From contig JAKSRB010000004.1 of the NCBI GenBank assembly GCA_024403825.1, forward strand, positions 1 through 60,998: a stretch of 60,998 nucleotides of DNA, given 5' to 3'. The notes below the pieces were generated by a model. It saw only the letters and a program-made list of their open reading frames with translations, had not been told where the DNA came from and searched no databases. This DNA comes from Ruminococcus sp. (GTDB lineage Bacteria > Bacillota > Clostridia > Oscillospirales > Acutalibacteraceae). The stretch's first letter is position 1. Each line of letters opens with the position of its first letter. Positions 1 through 9,151 of this stretch are shown here, in pieces. The translations under genes and the position numbers were made by a program.

Positions 1-864
1 AAAGCAGTTATCCCAGCGGCAGGTCTTGGCACAAGAGTTTTGCCTGCAACAAAAACTATGCCTAAGGAAATGTTTCCAATCGTTGACAAGCCAACTATCC
101 AGTATATAGTTGAAGAAGCTGTAGCAGCAGGAATTACAGATATTCTCATTATCACAAACAGAGGTAAGGGAATAATTGAAGATCACTTTGATGCTTCTCC
201 AGAGCTTGAGGAAAATCTCAGAAAATCTGGTAAAACTGAATTTTTGAAAACAGTTCAGGCTATTTCAAATCTTGCAAATATTACATTTATAAGACAAAAA
301 GAAATGAAAGGTCTTGGACACGCAGTACTCAAAGCTAAATCATTTGTTGGCAATGAACCATTTGCAGTAATGTATGGTGATGGTGTAATTGTAAGCAAAA
401 CCGCTCCTGCAATTAAGCAGTTAATTGATTGTTACGGTGAATATGGTACAGGTGTTGTTGGCGTTAAGAAGGTTGCTGAGGAAGAAATTCATAAGTATGG
501 TTCACTCAAGGTTGAAAATCTTCATGACAATGTATTTAAATGTACTGATATGAAGGAAAAGCCACAGACAAAGGAAGAAGTTCTTTCACTTTATTCTATC
601 CTTGACAGATGTGTACTTCCAGCAGAAATATTTGAAATTCTTGAGAGAACAGAGCCAGGTGCAGGCGGAGAAATTCAGCTTACAGATGCAATGCGTGAAA
701 TCGCTATCACAAAGGGAATGACAGCTGTAGAGTTTGAGGGCAAAAGATACGATATGGGTAATAAGTTCGGTATTCTTCAAGCACAGATTGAGCTTGGTCT
801 TGAGCATCCGGAAACATCTGAACAGTTAAAGGCATATATTAAGGATATAGCTGAAACTTTGTAA
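1..864 (+). CDS. galU: UTP--glucose-1-phosphate uridylyltransferase (5' end cut by window)
   Basis: Makes UDP-glucose from UTP and glucose-1-phosphate in the cytoplasm, feeding glycolipid, wall-polysaccharide and galactose (Leloir) metabolism. The reading frame is open from base 1 and starts inside the nucleotide-binding signature (AGLGTRVLPATK), so only a few N-terminal residues are missing; the 287 residues present fit a roughly 290-300 aa family. The typical GGEIQLTDAM segment lies in the C-terminal third. A perfect hairpin follows the stop. galE, which acts on the product, is encoded about 10 kb downstream. Family assignment is firm; the true start lies outside the window. Confidence 0.95.
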   Translation, partial: KAVIPAAGLGTRVLPATKTMPKEMFPIVDKPTIQYIVEEAVAAGITDILIITNRGKGIIEDHFDASPELEENLRKSGKTEFLKTVQAISNLANITFIRQKEMKGLGHAVLKAKSFVGNEPFAVMYGDGVIVSKTAPAIKQLIDCYGEYGTGVVGVKKVAEEEIHKYGSLKVENLHDNVFKCTDMKEKPQTKEEVLSLYSILDRCVLPAEIFEILERTEPGAGGEIQLTDAMREIAITKGMTAVEFEGKRYDMGNKFGILQAQIELGLEHPETSEQLKAYIKDIAETL

Positions 865-888
865 TTTTAAAAAGTAAATAAATATATA

Positions 889-938
889 AAAATACCCACT
901 TACATTCTTATTTGAAAGCATATGTAAGTGGGTATTTT
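889..938. terminator. Bidirectional intrinsic terminator
   Basis: A 16-bp perfect inverted repeat (889-904 with 923-938) has A/T tracts on both sides and lies between the convergent galU and the minus-strand gene at 986-1450. It can end transcripts from both directions. Confidence 0.85.
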
Positions 939-985
939 ATATGAAAGATTAATTTTAAAATCAAAAAACAATGCAATATAAATTG

Positions 986-1450
986 CTAATTTGCAGGAAC
1001 AAAGGGTAATACTATTTCTTCCGAATTTTTTGTAGTGGTAGGGGAGAAAGCAGAGTCTGAATTATCATTGCTTATATTTTCACTTTTTTCAGATGATGTA
1101 TTATTGTCAGGGGATAGGTTATTATCTGAACTTTCATTGACTGCTATTTCAAGCTCTCCGCTTTCAGTTTCAGGCGAACTGTTTTTCTGATTATTAGTAG
1201 TCGATTTTTCGGAATAATCTGTAGAATTATAAGTATTATCTTGTATATTTACAGTATTATCACTTGTTATGGAATTTTCTGTTGCCTGAGCGTTGCTTGT
1301 AGTGCCTTCGGAGATTAAAACTGAATTATTGGTATTATCAGTCTGATGTTTTGCAGGTGTATCATTTTTATTTGCGGTAATGCAAGTAAATATTAATATT
1401 AGTATAATTACGAACACAAGTGATAATATTGCAATTATTTTTTTATTCAT
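986..1450 (-). CDS. Small secreted Ser/Thr/Asn-rich protein with C-terminal IVLPFVPAN tail
   Basis: The function is not recognised. The 154-residue product has a short basic start and one hydrophobic segment (about residues 4-24) that acts as a signal peptide or membrane anchor; the Cys at its end is not in a good lipobox. Residues 30-140 are low-complexity Ser/Thr/Asn/Glu, typical of an exposed wall-spanning linker with no fold. The last residues, EEIVLPFVPAN, contrast sharply with the linker and nearly match the C-terminus of the dockerin protein at 41924-42304. The gene stands alone, convergent with galU and divergent from alr. The tail may be a sorting or processing signal; this is inference. 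Confidence 0.75.
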   Translation of the reverse strand: MNKKIIAILSLVFVIILILIFTCITANKNDTPAKHQTDNTNNSVLISEGTTSNAQATENSITSDNTVNIQDNTYNSTDYSEKSTTNNQKNSSPETESGELEIAVNESSDNNLSPDNNTSSEKSENISNDNSDSAFSPTTTKNSEEIVLPFVPAN

Positions 1451-1537
1451 AGAAAAATCACCTTAATATAATTTTCTTAATTATAGCACAAAAGAATAGC
1501 ATTGTCATTATAAGATTCAATAATAAAAAAGAAAAGT

Positions 1538-1584
1538 AATTTTCAAAGTAGCCTTCATTGTGGAAGTTACCTTGAGAATTTTAT
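1538..1584. terminator. Hairpin with T-rich flanks upstream of the minus-strand gene
   Basis: An imperfect stem (1538-1556 with 1563-1580, including G-U pairs) is followed by a T-rich stretch on both strands. It lies in the divergent region between the 986-1450 gene and alr, where no gene needs a terminator. It may be a leader attenuator of the minus-strand gene or the remnant of a lost gene's terminator. Confidence 0.4.
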
Positions 1585-1609
1585 TTGAATAATTTGTATG
1601 GCAAAAAGA

Positions 1610-1638
1610 TTGATTTAAGTTTGTAAAAGTTGTATAAT
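1610..1638 (+). promoter_or_regulatory. Sigma-A type promoter of alr-polA
   Basis: TTGATT (1610-1615) and TATAAT (1633-1638) are separated by 17 bp, ending 65 bp before the alr start codon. Confidence 0.75.
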
Positions 1639-1703
1639 TATTTATGTATGTATCTGTTGTTAAGCAGATGAGATTAATTTCCTGTAAAGAAGGATAGATT
1701 TGA

Positions 1704-2903
1704 ATGTATTTTTCTATTGTCGGAGAAAACTTCCCAAAAAGAAGCTGGGCTGAAATTTCTCTTGATGCTATTGCTCATAATTTTGAGGTTATAAAAAAGA
1801 AAATTAACGGTAAAGCAAAAATCTGCTGTGTTATCAAGGCTGACGGATATGGTCATGGTGCTTTGGAGCTTGTCAGAATTTACGAAAGTCTTGGTGCTGA
1901 TTTTTTTGCCGTTTCAAATATTGAAGAGGGTATTGAAATAAGAAATGCTGGCAGCTCTTTGCCTATTCTTATTCTTGGTTATACCCCTGTTAATGATGTT
2001 AAAAGACTTTATCAATATGATATTTCTCAGGCGGTTTTTTCGCTTGATTATGCTAAATCTCTTTCGGCTGAATGTATTAGAACAAATAGTTTTTGTAAAA
2101 TTCATATTAAAGCTGATACAGGTATGAGCAGAATTGGCTTTATGTGTCAGGAATTTCCAAGAGATGATAATTCTGTTCAGGAAATTTGCGAGGCTTGCAA
2201 GCTTCCTAATCTTAAAGCTGAGGGCTTGTTTACTCATTTCTGTGTTTCTGATGAAGCGGAAGAGGGCAAAGAGTTTACAAATAAGCAATACAGTAATTTT
2301 ATTTATGTTCGTGATAAGCTGAAGGCTGAGGGGCTTGATATTGATATTTGTCATTGCTCAAACAGCGGTGCTATTGAGGATTACAGTGATACATATTGTG
2401 ATATGGTTCGTGCAGGTATTATTCTTTACGGACTTGCACCGTCCTCAAAGCTTTATGGCAGACTTGATTTGAAGCCTGCTATGACTTTGAAAACATCAAT
2501 AGCCTATGTCAAGGAGCTGAAAACAGGCTCAGATATTTCCTACGGCAGAACCTATACCGCACAAAAGGATATGAAAATTGCAACTGTTCCGATTGGATAT
2601 GCTGACGGATTTATAAGGCAGAATGCGGAAAACGGATATATGCTTGTGAATGGCAAAAAAGCAAAAATTGTCGGCAGAATCTGTATGGATCAGACTATGC
2701 TTGATGTAACCGATATTGAAAATGTCAATACAGGTGATGAAGTAATAGTATTTGGAAACGGTGAAAATGGCGAGCTTACTGCCGATATTATTGCAGAAAA
2801 TACTAATACTATAAATTATGAGGTTATATGCCTTGTCGGAAAACGAGTACCGAGAATTTATTATAAGGACGGAAAAATGACTGGAGTGATGTACAGACCA
2901 TGA
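1704..2903 (+). CDS. alr: Alanine racemase
   Basis: PLP-dependent interconversion of L- and D-alanine, supplying D-Ala for peptidoglycan. The 399 residues cover the TIM-barrel and C-terminal beta domains. The PLP lysine is K45 in VIKADGYGHG, and the second catalytic base is Y280 in ISYGRTY; MCMDQ-type substrate-loop residues (ICMDQTMLDVT) follow. A roughly 12-residue N-terminal extension before the usual RSWAEISLDA start is unremarkable. An AAGGA ribosome-binding site precedes the ATG. The stop overlaps the polA start by 4 bp (ATGA), implying translational coupling. Confidence 0.95.
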   Translation: MYFSIVGENFPKRSWAEISLDAIAHNFEVIKKKINGKAKICCVIKADGYGHGALELVRIYESLGADFFAVSNIEEGIEIRNAGSSLPILILGYTPVNDVKRLYQYDISQAVFSLDYAKSLSAECIRTNSFCKIHIKADTGMSRIGFMCQEFPRDDNSVQEICEACKLPNLKAEGLFTHFCVSDEAEEGKEFTNKQYSNFIYVRDKLKAEGLDIDICHCSNSGAIEDYSDTYCDMVRAGIILYGLAPSSKLYGRLDLKPAMTLKTSIAYVKELKTGSDISYGRTYTAQKDMKIATVPIGYADGFIRQNAENGYMLVNGKKAKIVGRICMDQTMLDVTDIENVNTGDEVIVFGNGENGELTADIIAENTNTINYEVICLVGKRVPRIYYKDGKMTGVMYRP

Positions 2904-5470
2904 GATTACTTGTTGTTGATGGTAACAGTATTGTTAATCGTGCATTTTACGGAATAAGACCACTTACAAACAAAGAAGGTCAGTTCACACATGCTATATA
3001 TGGATTTCTCACAATGCTGAAAAAAATAACTACTCAGGAAAATCCTGATGCGGTTGCAATAGCCTTTGATTTGCGTACACCAACCTTCAGACACAAGGCT
3101 TATTCAGGCTACAAGGCTACAAGAAAAGGTATGCCAGAGGAGCTTGCAAGTCAGATGCCACCACTTAAAGAATTATTGTCCTTGCTCGGCTATAAAATTG
3201 TAACCTGTGAGGGTTATGAGGCTGATGATATTCTGGGAACACTTGCAAGGGCTTGTGAAAATAACGGAGATGAATGTGTGCTTGCAACAGGTGACAGGGA
3301 TAGCTTACAGCTTGTTTCAGATAGCACAACCGTTCATTTATGTACAAATAAAGATGATATTAATTATACCCCTGCGTTAATTATGGAAATATATGGGGTA
3401 ACTCCTAAGGAGCTTATTCAAATTAAAGCAATACAGGGTGATTCCTCAGATAATATCCCAGGTGTAGCTGGAATAGGTCCAAAGGGAGCAGGAGAGCTTA
3501 TTCAAAAATATCATACGGTTGAATATATTTATGACCATATTGATGAGCTTGATATAAAAACAGGTATGAGAAATAAGCTTATAAATTCAAAGGATAATGC
3601 ATTTTTAAGCCTGATGCTTGGAGAAATATGCTGTACTGCTCCGATTGATACTGATATTGAACACTATAAGGTAGAAATGAAAAATCCTGATGAGTGTGCA
3701 AGATACATGTCAAGGCTCGAATTGTTTTCGCTAATTGATAAATATATTACAGATGATGTCGAGGTTGTACCAGCCCAAGAGGAGAATAAAGAAGCTTTAA
3801 AGCTTGAAGTAATTGAAAATGCTGAAAATGAAAAACTGCTTGAGCAAATAAAAAAATCAGGTAAGGCTTATCTTAATTTTGAAATTAAATCGGAAAATCT
3901 AAATAATTTTGCAGTTATGTCAGACGGTAAAATTTATTTATCAGAGGATAAAGCATTATTTGATGAAATTCTGTCAGATGAAAATATAGGTATTATTACA
4001 AGGAACAGCAAAGGTATTTTTGCTTATGCTGATAAAAACTCAATTAATATAAAATCGTTAAATTTTGATGTTGAGCTTGCGGCTTATCTGCTTGAGCCGT
4101 CATCAAAAAATTATTCTGATGAAAACCTGTGTCAGGCAAATTCTATTGAATTGCCGATAACAGATAATGATGATTATAAAAAGTATGCTCCGCTTGCGGT
4201 TTATGATAAGCTGTATGAAAAGCTTTTTTATGAAATTAAATCAAATGGACAGGAAAAACTGCTTTTTGAAATTGAAATTCCGCTTGCTAATGTGCTTGCA
4301 AAAATGGAGAATATAGGCTTTGATGTTGACCGAAAGGGCATAGAGGATTATGGCTCTATGCTTACTGAGCAGATTAAAAGTCTTGAACAGCAGATTTATC
4401 AGAGTGCCGGTTGTGAATTTAATATCAAATCTCCTAAACAGCTTGGAGTTGTATTATTTGAAAACTTAAAGCTTCCTTGCAAGAAGAAAACAAAGAGCGG
4501 TTACAGCACAGATGCAGAGGTTCTTGAGGGACTGAGATATGAACACCCTGTTGTTGATTTGGTATTGCAATACAGAACACTTGCAAAGCTTAATTCAACA
4601 TATTGCGAGGGTCTGTTAAAGGTTATCGGTAAGGACGGAAGAATACATTCTAATTTCAATCAGACCGAAACCAGAACAGGCAGAATAAGCTCTACTGAGC
4701 CAAATTTACAGAATATTCCTGTCAGAACTGAGCTTGGCAGAGAAATGAGAAAATTTTTTGCAGCTCGTGAGGGTTGTGTGCTGATTGATGCGGACTACTC
4801 ACAGATTGAACTCAGGGTGCTTGCACATATTTCAGGCGACAAAAATATGATAGATGCCTTTAAGCAGAATGTTGATATTCACGCAATTACTGCTTCACAG
4901 GTTTTCAATATGCCTATTGAAATGGTTACATCATTAATGCGTAGCAGAGCAAAGGCGGTAAATTTTGGCATTGTTTATGGAATAGGTCCATACTCTCTTG
5001 CAAAGGATATTGGTGTAAGCAATAAAGAGGCTAAACAGTATATTGAAAGTTATCTTGCACATTACAGCGGTGTTGACAGCTATATGAAAAATATCGTTGA
5101 AAAGGCAGGCAAGGACGGCTATGTTGAAACAATGTTCGGACGCAGAAGATATTTGCCAGAGCTGTCATCATCAAAGCATATGATGAGAGCATTTGGAGAA
5201 CGAGTAGCGAGAAATATGCCGATTCAGGGAACAGCAGCGGATATTATCAAAATAGCAATGGTTAAGGTTGATAACAGAATCAAGTCAGAGGGCTTGCAGG
5301 CAAAGCTGATATTGCAGATTCACGATGAATTAATCGTTGAAGCACCGATTGAGGAAAGTGAAACAGTTAAAAGGCTCTTGCAGGAGGAAATGGAAAATGC
5401 TGTAAAGCTTGATGTTCCACTTATAGCAGATGCAGAAGTTGGAAGGACCTGGTATGATGCAAAAGGTTAA
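2900..5470 (+). CDS. polA: DNA polymerase I, proofreading domain apparently inactive
   Basis: Fills gaps and removes RNA primers during replication and repair. Residues 1-290 are the 5'-3' exonuclease (flap nuclease), about 310-470 a 3'-5' exonuclease-like domain, and 480-856 the family A polymerase. Polymerase motif A (DADYSQIELR, about 631), the O-helix (RAKAVNFGIVYG) and motif C (QIHDELIVEAP, about 806) are intact. In the middle domain the expected D-x-E metal-binding motif reads LNFEIKSE, so proofreading is probably lost, as in Bacillus and Taq enzymes. The gene overlaps alr upstream and the phosphatase gene downstream. Confidence 0.96.
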   Translation: MRLLVVDGNSIVNRAFYGIRPLTNKEGQFTHAIYGFLTMLKKITTQENPDAVAIAFDLRTPTFRHKAYSGYKATRKGMPEELASQMPPLKELLSLLGYKIVTCEGYEADDILGTLARACENNGDECVLATGDRDSLQLVSDSTTVHLCTNKDDINYTPALIMEIYGVTPKELIQIKAIQGDSSDNIPGVAGIGPKGAGELIQKYHTVEYIYDHIDELDIKTGMRNKLINSKDNAFLSLMLGEICCTAPIDTDIEHYKVEMKNPDECARYMSRLELFSLIDKYITDDVEVVPAQEENKEALKLEVIENAENEKLLEQIKKSGKAYLNFEIKSENLNNFAVMSDGKIYLSEDKALFDEILSDENIGIITRNSKGIFAYADKNSINIKSLNFDVELAAYLLEPSSKNYSDENLCQANSIELPITDNDDYKKYAPLAVYDKLYEKLFYEIKSNGQEKLLFEIEIPLANVLAKMENIGFDVDRKGIEDYGSMLTEQIKSLEQQIYQSAGCEFNIKSPKQLGVVLFENLKLPCKKKTKSGYSTDAEVLEGLRYEHPVVDLVLQYRTLAKLNSTYCEGLLKVIGKDGRIHSNFNQTETRTGRISSTEPNLQNIPVRTELGREMRKFFAAREGCVLIDADYSQIELRVLAHISGDKNMIDAFKQNVDIHAITASQVFNMPIEMVTSLMRSRAKAVNFGIVYGIGPYSLAKDIGVSNKEAKQYIESYLAHYSGVDSYMKNIVEKAGKDGYVETMFGRRRYLPELSSSKHMMRAFGERVARNMPIQGTAADIIKIAMVKVDNRIKSEGLQAKLILQIHDELIVEAPIEESETVKRLLQEEMENAVKLDVPLIADAEVGRTWYDAKG

Positions 5471-5894
5471 AAAGTATATTGCATTTGTGTGTACAGGAAA
5501 TACATGTAGAAGTCCTATGGCAGAGGGCATTTTCAATAAGCTTGCAGAAAAATATCAGCTTGATATTTGTGCTGAAAGCTTTGGAATTTCTACTTTTACA
5601 GGACTTATGATTTCAGATAATTCTGTTGAGGTTTGCAAGGAAATTGGTATTGATATTTCAGATAAACGCTCAGTTTCTGTAAATGATGTAAGTCTTGAAA
5701 GGTATGATAAATTTTATTGTATGTCACCTCAGCACTCATATTTTTTAAGTGAGGCCTATGGAGTTGCAGAAGATAAGCTGAATGTAATTTATGTTAGTGA
5801 CCCATATGGCGGTGATGTTGAAATTTATCGTCATTGCCGAGATGAAATATATAATATCGTAGAAAAAATTATTAAAGATTTAAAAGCTGATTAA
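5454..5894 (+). CDS. Low-molecular-weight protein-tyrosine phosphatase
   Basis: A cytoplasmic phosphatase of the arsenate reductase-like fold that removes phosphate from protein tyrosine (in some relatives arginine). The P-loop C-T-G-N-T-C-R-S gives nucleophile C13 and R19; the general-acid loop is DPYGG near residue 116, with an Asp-Pro as in true phosphatases. An upstream in-frame ATG at 5430 exists, but GGAAGGA at 5441-5447 sits 6 bp before the ATG at 5454, so that start is preferred. The gene overlaps polA by 17 bp. An arginine phosphatase (YwlE) role cannot be excluded. Confidence 0.88.
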   Translation: MMQKVKKYIAFVCTGNTCRSPMAEGIFNKLAEKYQLDICAESFGISTFTGLMISDNSVEVCKEIGIDISDKRSVSVNDVSLERYDKFYCMSPQHSYFLSEAYGVAEDKLNVIYVSDPYGGDVEIYRHCRDEIYNIVEKIIKDLKAD

Positions 5895-5906
5895 CAGAAG
5901 TATATT

Positions 5907-6338
5907 ATGATTGAAAAAATGACAAAGGAACATATTGACAGGGTTGCGGAAATCGAAAAGGAGTGTTTTTCGCATCCTTGGTCAATAACAAGCTTAGAAA
6001 ACGAGCTTGCAAACGAAAATTCGCATTTTTATGTTGCATATGAAAATGGGGTTATTGCAGGTTATATCGGTATGAACATAGTAATTGATGAGGGGTATAT
6101 CTATAATGTTGCAGTTTCTGAAAAATTTCGCAAAAAGGGAATAGGAAGCTCACTTGTCAATCATCTTGTAACCTATGGCAAAAAAAATAATCTGTGTTTT
6201 CTTACCCTTGAAGTGCGTGCAGGTAATCTCAATGCACAGTCGCTTTATTCAAAATTTGGGTTTATCAAGGTTGGTGAAAGAAAAAATTATTATTCTGAAC
6301 CTGCCGAAAATGCAATATTAATGACAAAATATTTTTGA
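5907..6338 (+). CDS. rimI: Ribosomal-protein-alanine N-acetyltransferase family (RimI-like)
   Basis: A GNAT-fold acetyltransferase of 143 residues. The acetyl-CoA pyrophosphate loop is visible as FRKKGIGSSLVNHL, followed by the typical LEVRAGNLNAQSLYSKFGF segment near the C-terminus. Its place directly before tsaD is the common Firmicute arrangement tsaB-rimI-tsaD; tsaE and tsaB are not next to it here. The natural substrate in Clostridia is uncertain, so the symbol rests on family and neighbourhood. Only a weak Shine-Dalgarno sequence precedes the ATG. Confidence 0.88.
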   Translation: MIEKMTKEHIDRVAEIEKECFSHPWSITSLENELANENSHFYVAYENGVIAGYIGMNIVIDEGYIYNVAVSEKFRKKGIGSSLVNHLVTYGKKNNLCFLTLEVRAGNLNAQSLYSKFGFIKVGERKNYYSEPAENAILMTKYF

Positions 6339-6392
6339 TTTTGAATTTAATTAATTTAGATTTATTAATAATGTTAGGATTGATTTTGTTTT

Positions 6393-7400
6393 ATGAAAAT
6401 TCTTGGTATAGAATCTTCTTGTGATGAAACTGCTGCGGCTGTTGTTGAGGATGGTACAAGGGTTATTTCCTCTGTTGTAGCTTCTCAGGTTGAAGAGCAT
6501 AAATTATATGGTGGCGTAGTTCCTGAGATTGCCTCAAGACGACATGCCGAAGCAATAGTACCTGTTGTGCATCAGGCTCTTGAGCAGGCTGGTACAGCTT
6601 TGGCTGATATTGATGCAATAGCTGTTACATATGCCCCAGGACTTATCGGAGCATTGCTTGTTGGAGTAAATTTTGCAAAGGGACTTTCACTTTCAACAGG
6701 TATTCCGCTTGTGCCTACTCATCATTTGCGTTCACATATTGCCTCTAATTATATTTCTAATCCTGACTTGAAGCCACCGTTTTTATGTCTTGTGGTTTCA
6801 GGCGGTCACAGCCATATTGTATTGGTTGAGGATTACACCAAGATGAGAATTATAGGAAGAACAAGAGATGATGCCGCAGGTGAGGCATTTGATAAGGCGG
6901 CAAGAACTATGGGTATGCCGTATCCTGGTGGAATTGAATTGGATAAGGTTGCACAGAACGGAAATCCGTTGGCATTTAAACTGCCTCGCCCTGTAGTTCA
7001 TGATGCACCGTATGATTTTAGCTTTTCTGGTTTGAAAACTGCGGTTATTAATCTTATTCATAATTCTGAGCAGAAGGGTATTGAGATTAACAAGCCTGAT
7101 GTTTGTGCATCTTTTAGATATGCTGTTGTGGATTGTCTTGTTACAAATTTTCTGAAAGCAGCAGAGGATTACAATATTAAAAGACTTGTTATAGCAGGTG
7201 GAGTTTCCGCAAATTCGCTTTTACGCTCAACACTTGCAGAGGAATGTAAAAAGCGTGGATATGAGTTTTATATGCCTGAGAAAAAGTGGTGCGGAGATAA
7301 TGCCGCAATGGTAGGTTCACAGGGATATTATGAATATCTTAGTGGCAGAGTAGCAGGAACAGATTTGAATGCGTATGCCACAATGAGTATTGAGGTTTAA
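6393..7400 (+). CDS. tsaD: tRNA N6-threonylcarbamoyladenosine transferase TsaD
   Basis: Transfers the threonylcarbamoyl group to A37 of ANN-decoding tRNAs, working with TsaB and TsaE. The 335 residues carry the metal-binding histidines H110, H111 and H115 (HHLRSHI), the start signature GIESSCDETAAAVV, and the nucleotide-binding VSGGHSH and IAGGVSANS segments. The product of this pathway (t6A) is the substrate of MtaB, also encoded in this window at 36500. The gene follows rimI after 54 bp. Confidence 0.97.
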   Translation: MKILGIESSCDETAAAVVEDGTRVISSVVASQVEEHKLYGGVVPEIASRRHAEAIVPVVHQALEQAGTALADIDAIAVTYAPGLIGALLVGVNFAKGLSLSTGIPLVPTHHLRSHIASNYISNPDLKPPFLCLVVSGGHSHIVLVEDYTKMRIIGRTRDDAAGEAFDKAARTMGMPYPGGIELDKVAQNGNPLAFKLPRPVVHDAPYDFSFSGLKTAVINLIHNSEQKGIEINKPDVCASFRYAVVDCLVTNFLKAAEDYNIKRLVIAGGVSANSLLRSTLAEECKKRGYEFYMPEKKWCGDNAAMVGSQGYYEYLSGRVAGTDLNAYATMSIEV

Positions 7401-7409
7401 TAATACTAA

Positions 7410-7448
7410 AAATTGTAATAGTACAATAAAGCTTTTGTTTTACAATTT
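7410..7448 (+). terminator. Possible weak terminator after tsaD
   Basis: A 9-bp AT-rich stem (7410-7418 with 7440-7448) lies in the 72-bp gap between tsaD and the next gene. The stem is weak and the T-tract poor, so termination may be partial. Confidence 0.3.
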
Positions 7449-7472
7449 ATAATTATTATCAGGAGCAAAAAT

Positions 7473-8000
7473 ATGGATGAGGAAAAATATTACGGTGGCA
7501 TAGATGTTGAACCGTGGGAATATGATTCCAAAGATTATGCCAAAAAGAAGAAAAGAACAGAGAATTTTAAAACTGCTCATATTGATAATCATTACCAGCA
7601 AATGGATAACAGAGTAAATGGTGATGACAGATATAGCAGAAATTATGTCAATCATACAATAAACAGCGATAATAATTCAAAATATAATATTTCAGATAGT
7701 TATAAAAATAATACTTATGGAGATTCTGCTTTTAATAATGCTCAAAGTGGTAATGTGTATTCTATTATTTCGTTGGTAATCGGAATTGTTTCGTTAATCA
7801 GTAATTGTATGTTTGGAATTGGATTTAATATAATTTTGCCAGTGATAGGTTTAAGGCTTGGAAAATTGGCTCGTGAAAAGAATGAATTATACGGAACTGA
7901 GAGTAAATATACAAAAATTGCTATAAGACTTAATATTATTTCACTTATTTTGGGAGTATTAACAGTTATTGCACTTATAGCTTTCTCATTGAGATTTTAA
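7473..8000 (+). CDS. DUF4190-like small membrane protein
   Basis: The 175-residue product starts with about 90 hydrophilic residues rich in Asn, Tyr and Asp. Two hydrophobic segments follow (about 96-128 and 150-173), joined by a short basic cytosolic loop (RLGKLAREKN). This matches the layout of DUF4190-type proteins, whose role is unknown. It is the first of three similar proteins in a row. Start: AGGAGC lies 7 bp before the ATG. The sequence similarity to the two following proteins is mainly in the transmembrane part and is weaker than theirs to each other. Confidence 0.6.
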   Translation: MDEEKYYGGIDVEPWEYDSKDYAKKKKRTENFKTAHIDNHYQQMDNRVNGDDRYSRNYVNHTINSDNNSKYNISDSYKNNTYGDSAFNNAQSGNVYSIISLVIGIVSLISNCMFGIGFNIILPVIGLRLGKLAREKNELYGTESKYTKIAIRLNIISLILGVLTVIALIAFSLRF

Positions 8001-8048
8001 AGCTGGTTATTATCTGATTTTTATGCTATATAATGTCTAAATAATTTA

Positions 8049-8077
8049 TTGACAAATTTTTTATTATGGCTTATAAT
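8049..8077 (+). promoter_or_regulatory. Perfect consensus sigma-A promoter
   Basis: TTGACA (8049-8054), a 17-bp spacer, then TATAAT (8072-8077): all twelve positions match consensus. It drives the 8137 gene and probably the two genes after it. Confidence 0.9.
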
Positions 8078-8136
8078 GTATATAAGATTTGTTGCATATT
8101 GTGAAAATGCTTCAATATATTTTTCAGGTGAATATA

Positions 8137-8550
8137 ATGGAATTTAGTAATAACAATTTTAATGAAGATAATAACGCTCAGCAGCAGGAGAATGTACAGT
8201 TTTCTCAGCAAAATTCTCAGGAGGTTCCTCAGTATCAGCAGAATATTACATATAATCAGCTTCAGGAGCAGCCAAAGGGATATTCTATTGCATCATTTAT
8301 TTTAGGTATCTGTTCTTTCTGTATTTCTTGTTGCGTGCCATATGTATCCTTATTGACATCAGTACTTGGTATAATTTTCGGTGCGTTGTCTGTCAAGAGA
8401 AAACAGCAGGGCAGAGGAATGGCAGTTGCAGGTATCGTATTATCAGGAATTGGTCTGGCGTTCTCTATTGTTATGTGCGTACTAATGACCGTAGCTCTTA
8501 TTGAGGGAGTAAATCTTCCGTCATATTATTCAAATGGTGGAATGTTTTAA
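8137..8550 (+). CDS. DUF4190 domain membrane protein
   Basis: A 137-residue protein: about 45 Gln/Asn-rich residues, then two membrane segments separated by a short basic turn (VKRKQQGRGMAVAGIV), the DUF4190 pattern. The first helix contains a Cys cluster (SFCISCC). An open frame extends upstream to a TTG at 8089, but that codon lies only about 5 bases after the likely transcription start; the ATG at 8137 has CAGGTG 6 bp upstream and is chosen. Function unknown; possibly a membrane scaffold. It is driven by the consensus promoter at 8049. Confidence 0.75.
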   Translation: MEFSNNNFNEDNNAQQQENVQFSQQNSQEVPQYQQNITYNQLQEQPKGYSIASFILGICSFCISCCVPYVSLLTSVLGIIFGALSVKRKQQGRGMAVAGIVLSGIGLAFSIVMCVLMTVALIEGVNLPSYYSNGGMF

Positions 8551-8590
8551 TTAAATCTATTCTAATAATTTTTTAAGGAGAGTTTCTACA

Positions 8591-9136
8591 ATGGAAGATA
8601 ATTTCAATAATCCATATGGTAACAGCAATCAGAATAATTCAAATTCATATGGTTCTAATACACCTAATATGAGTGGTGATTATTCTCAGAGAAATCAGCA
8701 GTTTGCTCAACAGTATGAACAGGCTTATGGTACTCCTGCTCCAGAGCATAATACTTATGAACAGCCTTCATATGATAACAATGGTTATAATGTAAATCAG
8801 TATAATAACCAGTCTTATCCACAGTATGGTGAACCTGTTCAGCAGAACAACAGCAAAGGCTTTGCTATTGCATCTCTTGTTTTGGGTATTTTATCTGTTG
8901 TTTGCTGTTGTGCTGATTATCTTGCACTTATTATGTCAGTACTTGCATTGGTTTTTGGTTTTCTGTCAATCAAAAAGCAGGAAGCATCTAAGAGTCTTGC
9001 TATTGCAGGTATGATTTTAGGTGGTATTGGTCTGCTCTTGTTTATCATTACAATAATTTCTTCACTTGTATTTAAGAATAATTTTTCTGATTATCAGGCT
9101 ATGATGGACTATTTTAATAGTATAGCAAATTCATAA
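8591..9136 (+). CDS. DUF4190 domain membrane protein with long Asn/Gln/Tyr-rich N-terminus
   Basis: A 181-residue paralog of the preceding protein. The first about 95 residues are almost entirely Asn, Gln, Tyr, Ser, Gly and Pro, a composition typical of disordered, prion-like segments. Two hydrophobic helices follow with a Cys-Cys-Cys cluster (VVCCCADY) and the basic turn SIKKQEASKSLAIAG. AAGGAGAG lies upstream of the ATG. The three neighbouring proteins with low-complexity heads and the same two-helix tail look like local duplications. Function unknown. Confidence 0.75.
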   Translation: MEDNFNNPYGNSNQNNSNSYGSNTPNMSGDYSQRNQQFAQQYEQAYGTPAPEHNTYEQPSYDNNGYNVNQYNNQSYPQYGEPVQQNNSKGFAIASLVLGILSVVCCCADYLALIMSVLALVFGFLSIKKQEASKSLAIAGMILGGIGLLLFIITIISSLVFKNNFSDYQAMMDYFNSIANS

Positions 9137-9151
9137 TTACTTAATTGAATT

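Noticed and set aside
1415..1450. Lipobox in the 154-residue protein
   Set aside because: The residues before the Cys (I-F-T-C) do not fit the lipobox pattern; a plain signal or anchor is more likely.
1914..2354. A 146-codon minus-strand frame inside alr
   Set aside because: alr is well conserved with catalytic residues in place; the shadow frame has an unlikely Ile/Asn/Lys-rich composition and no start signal.
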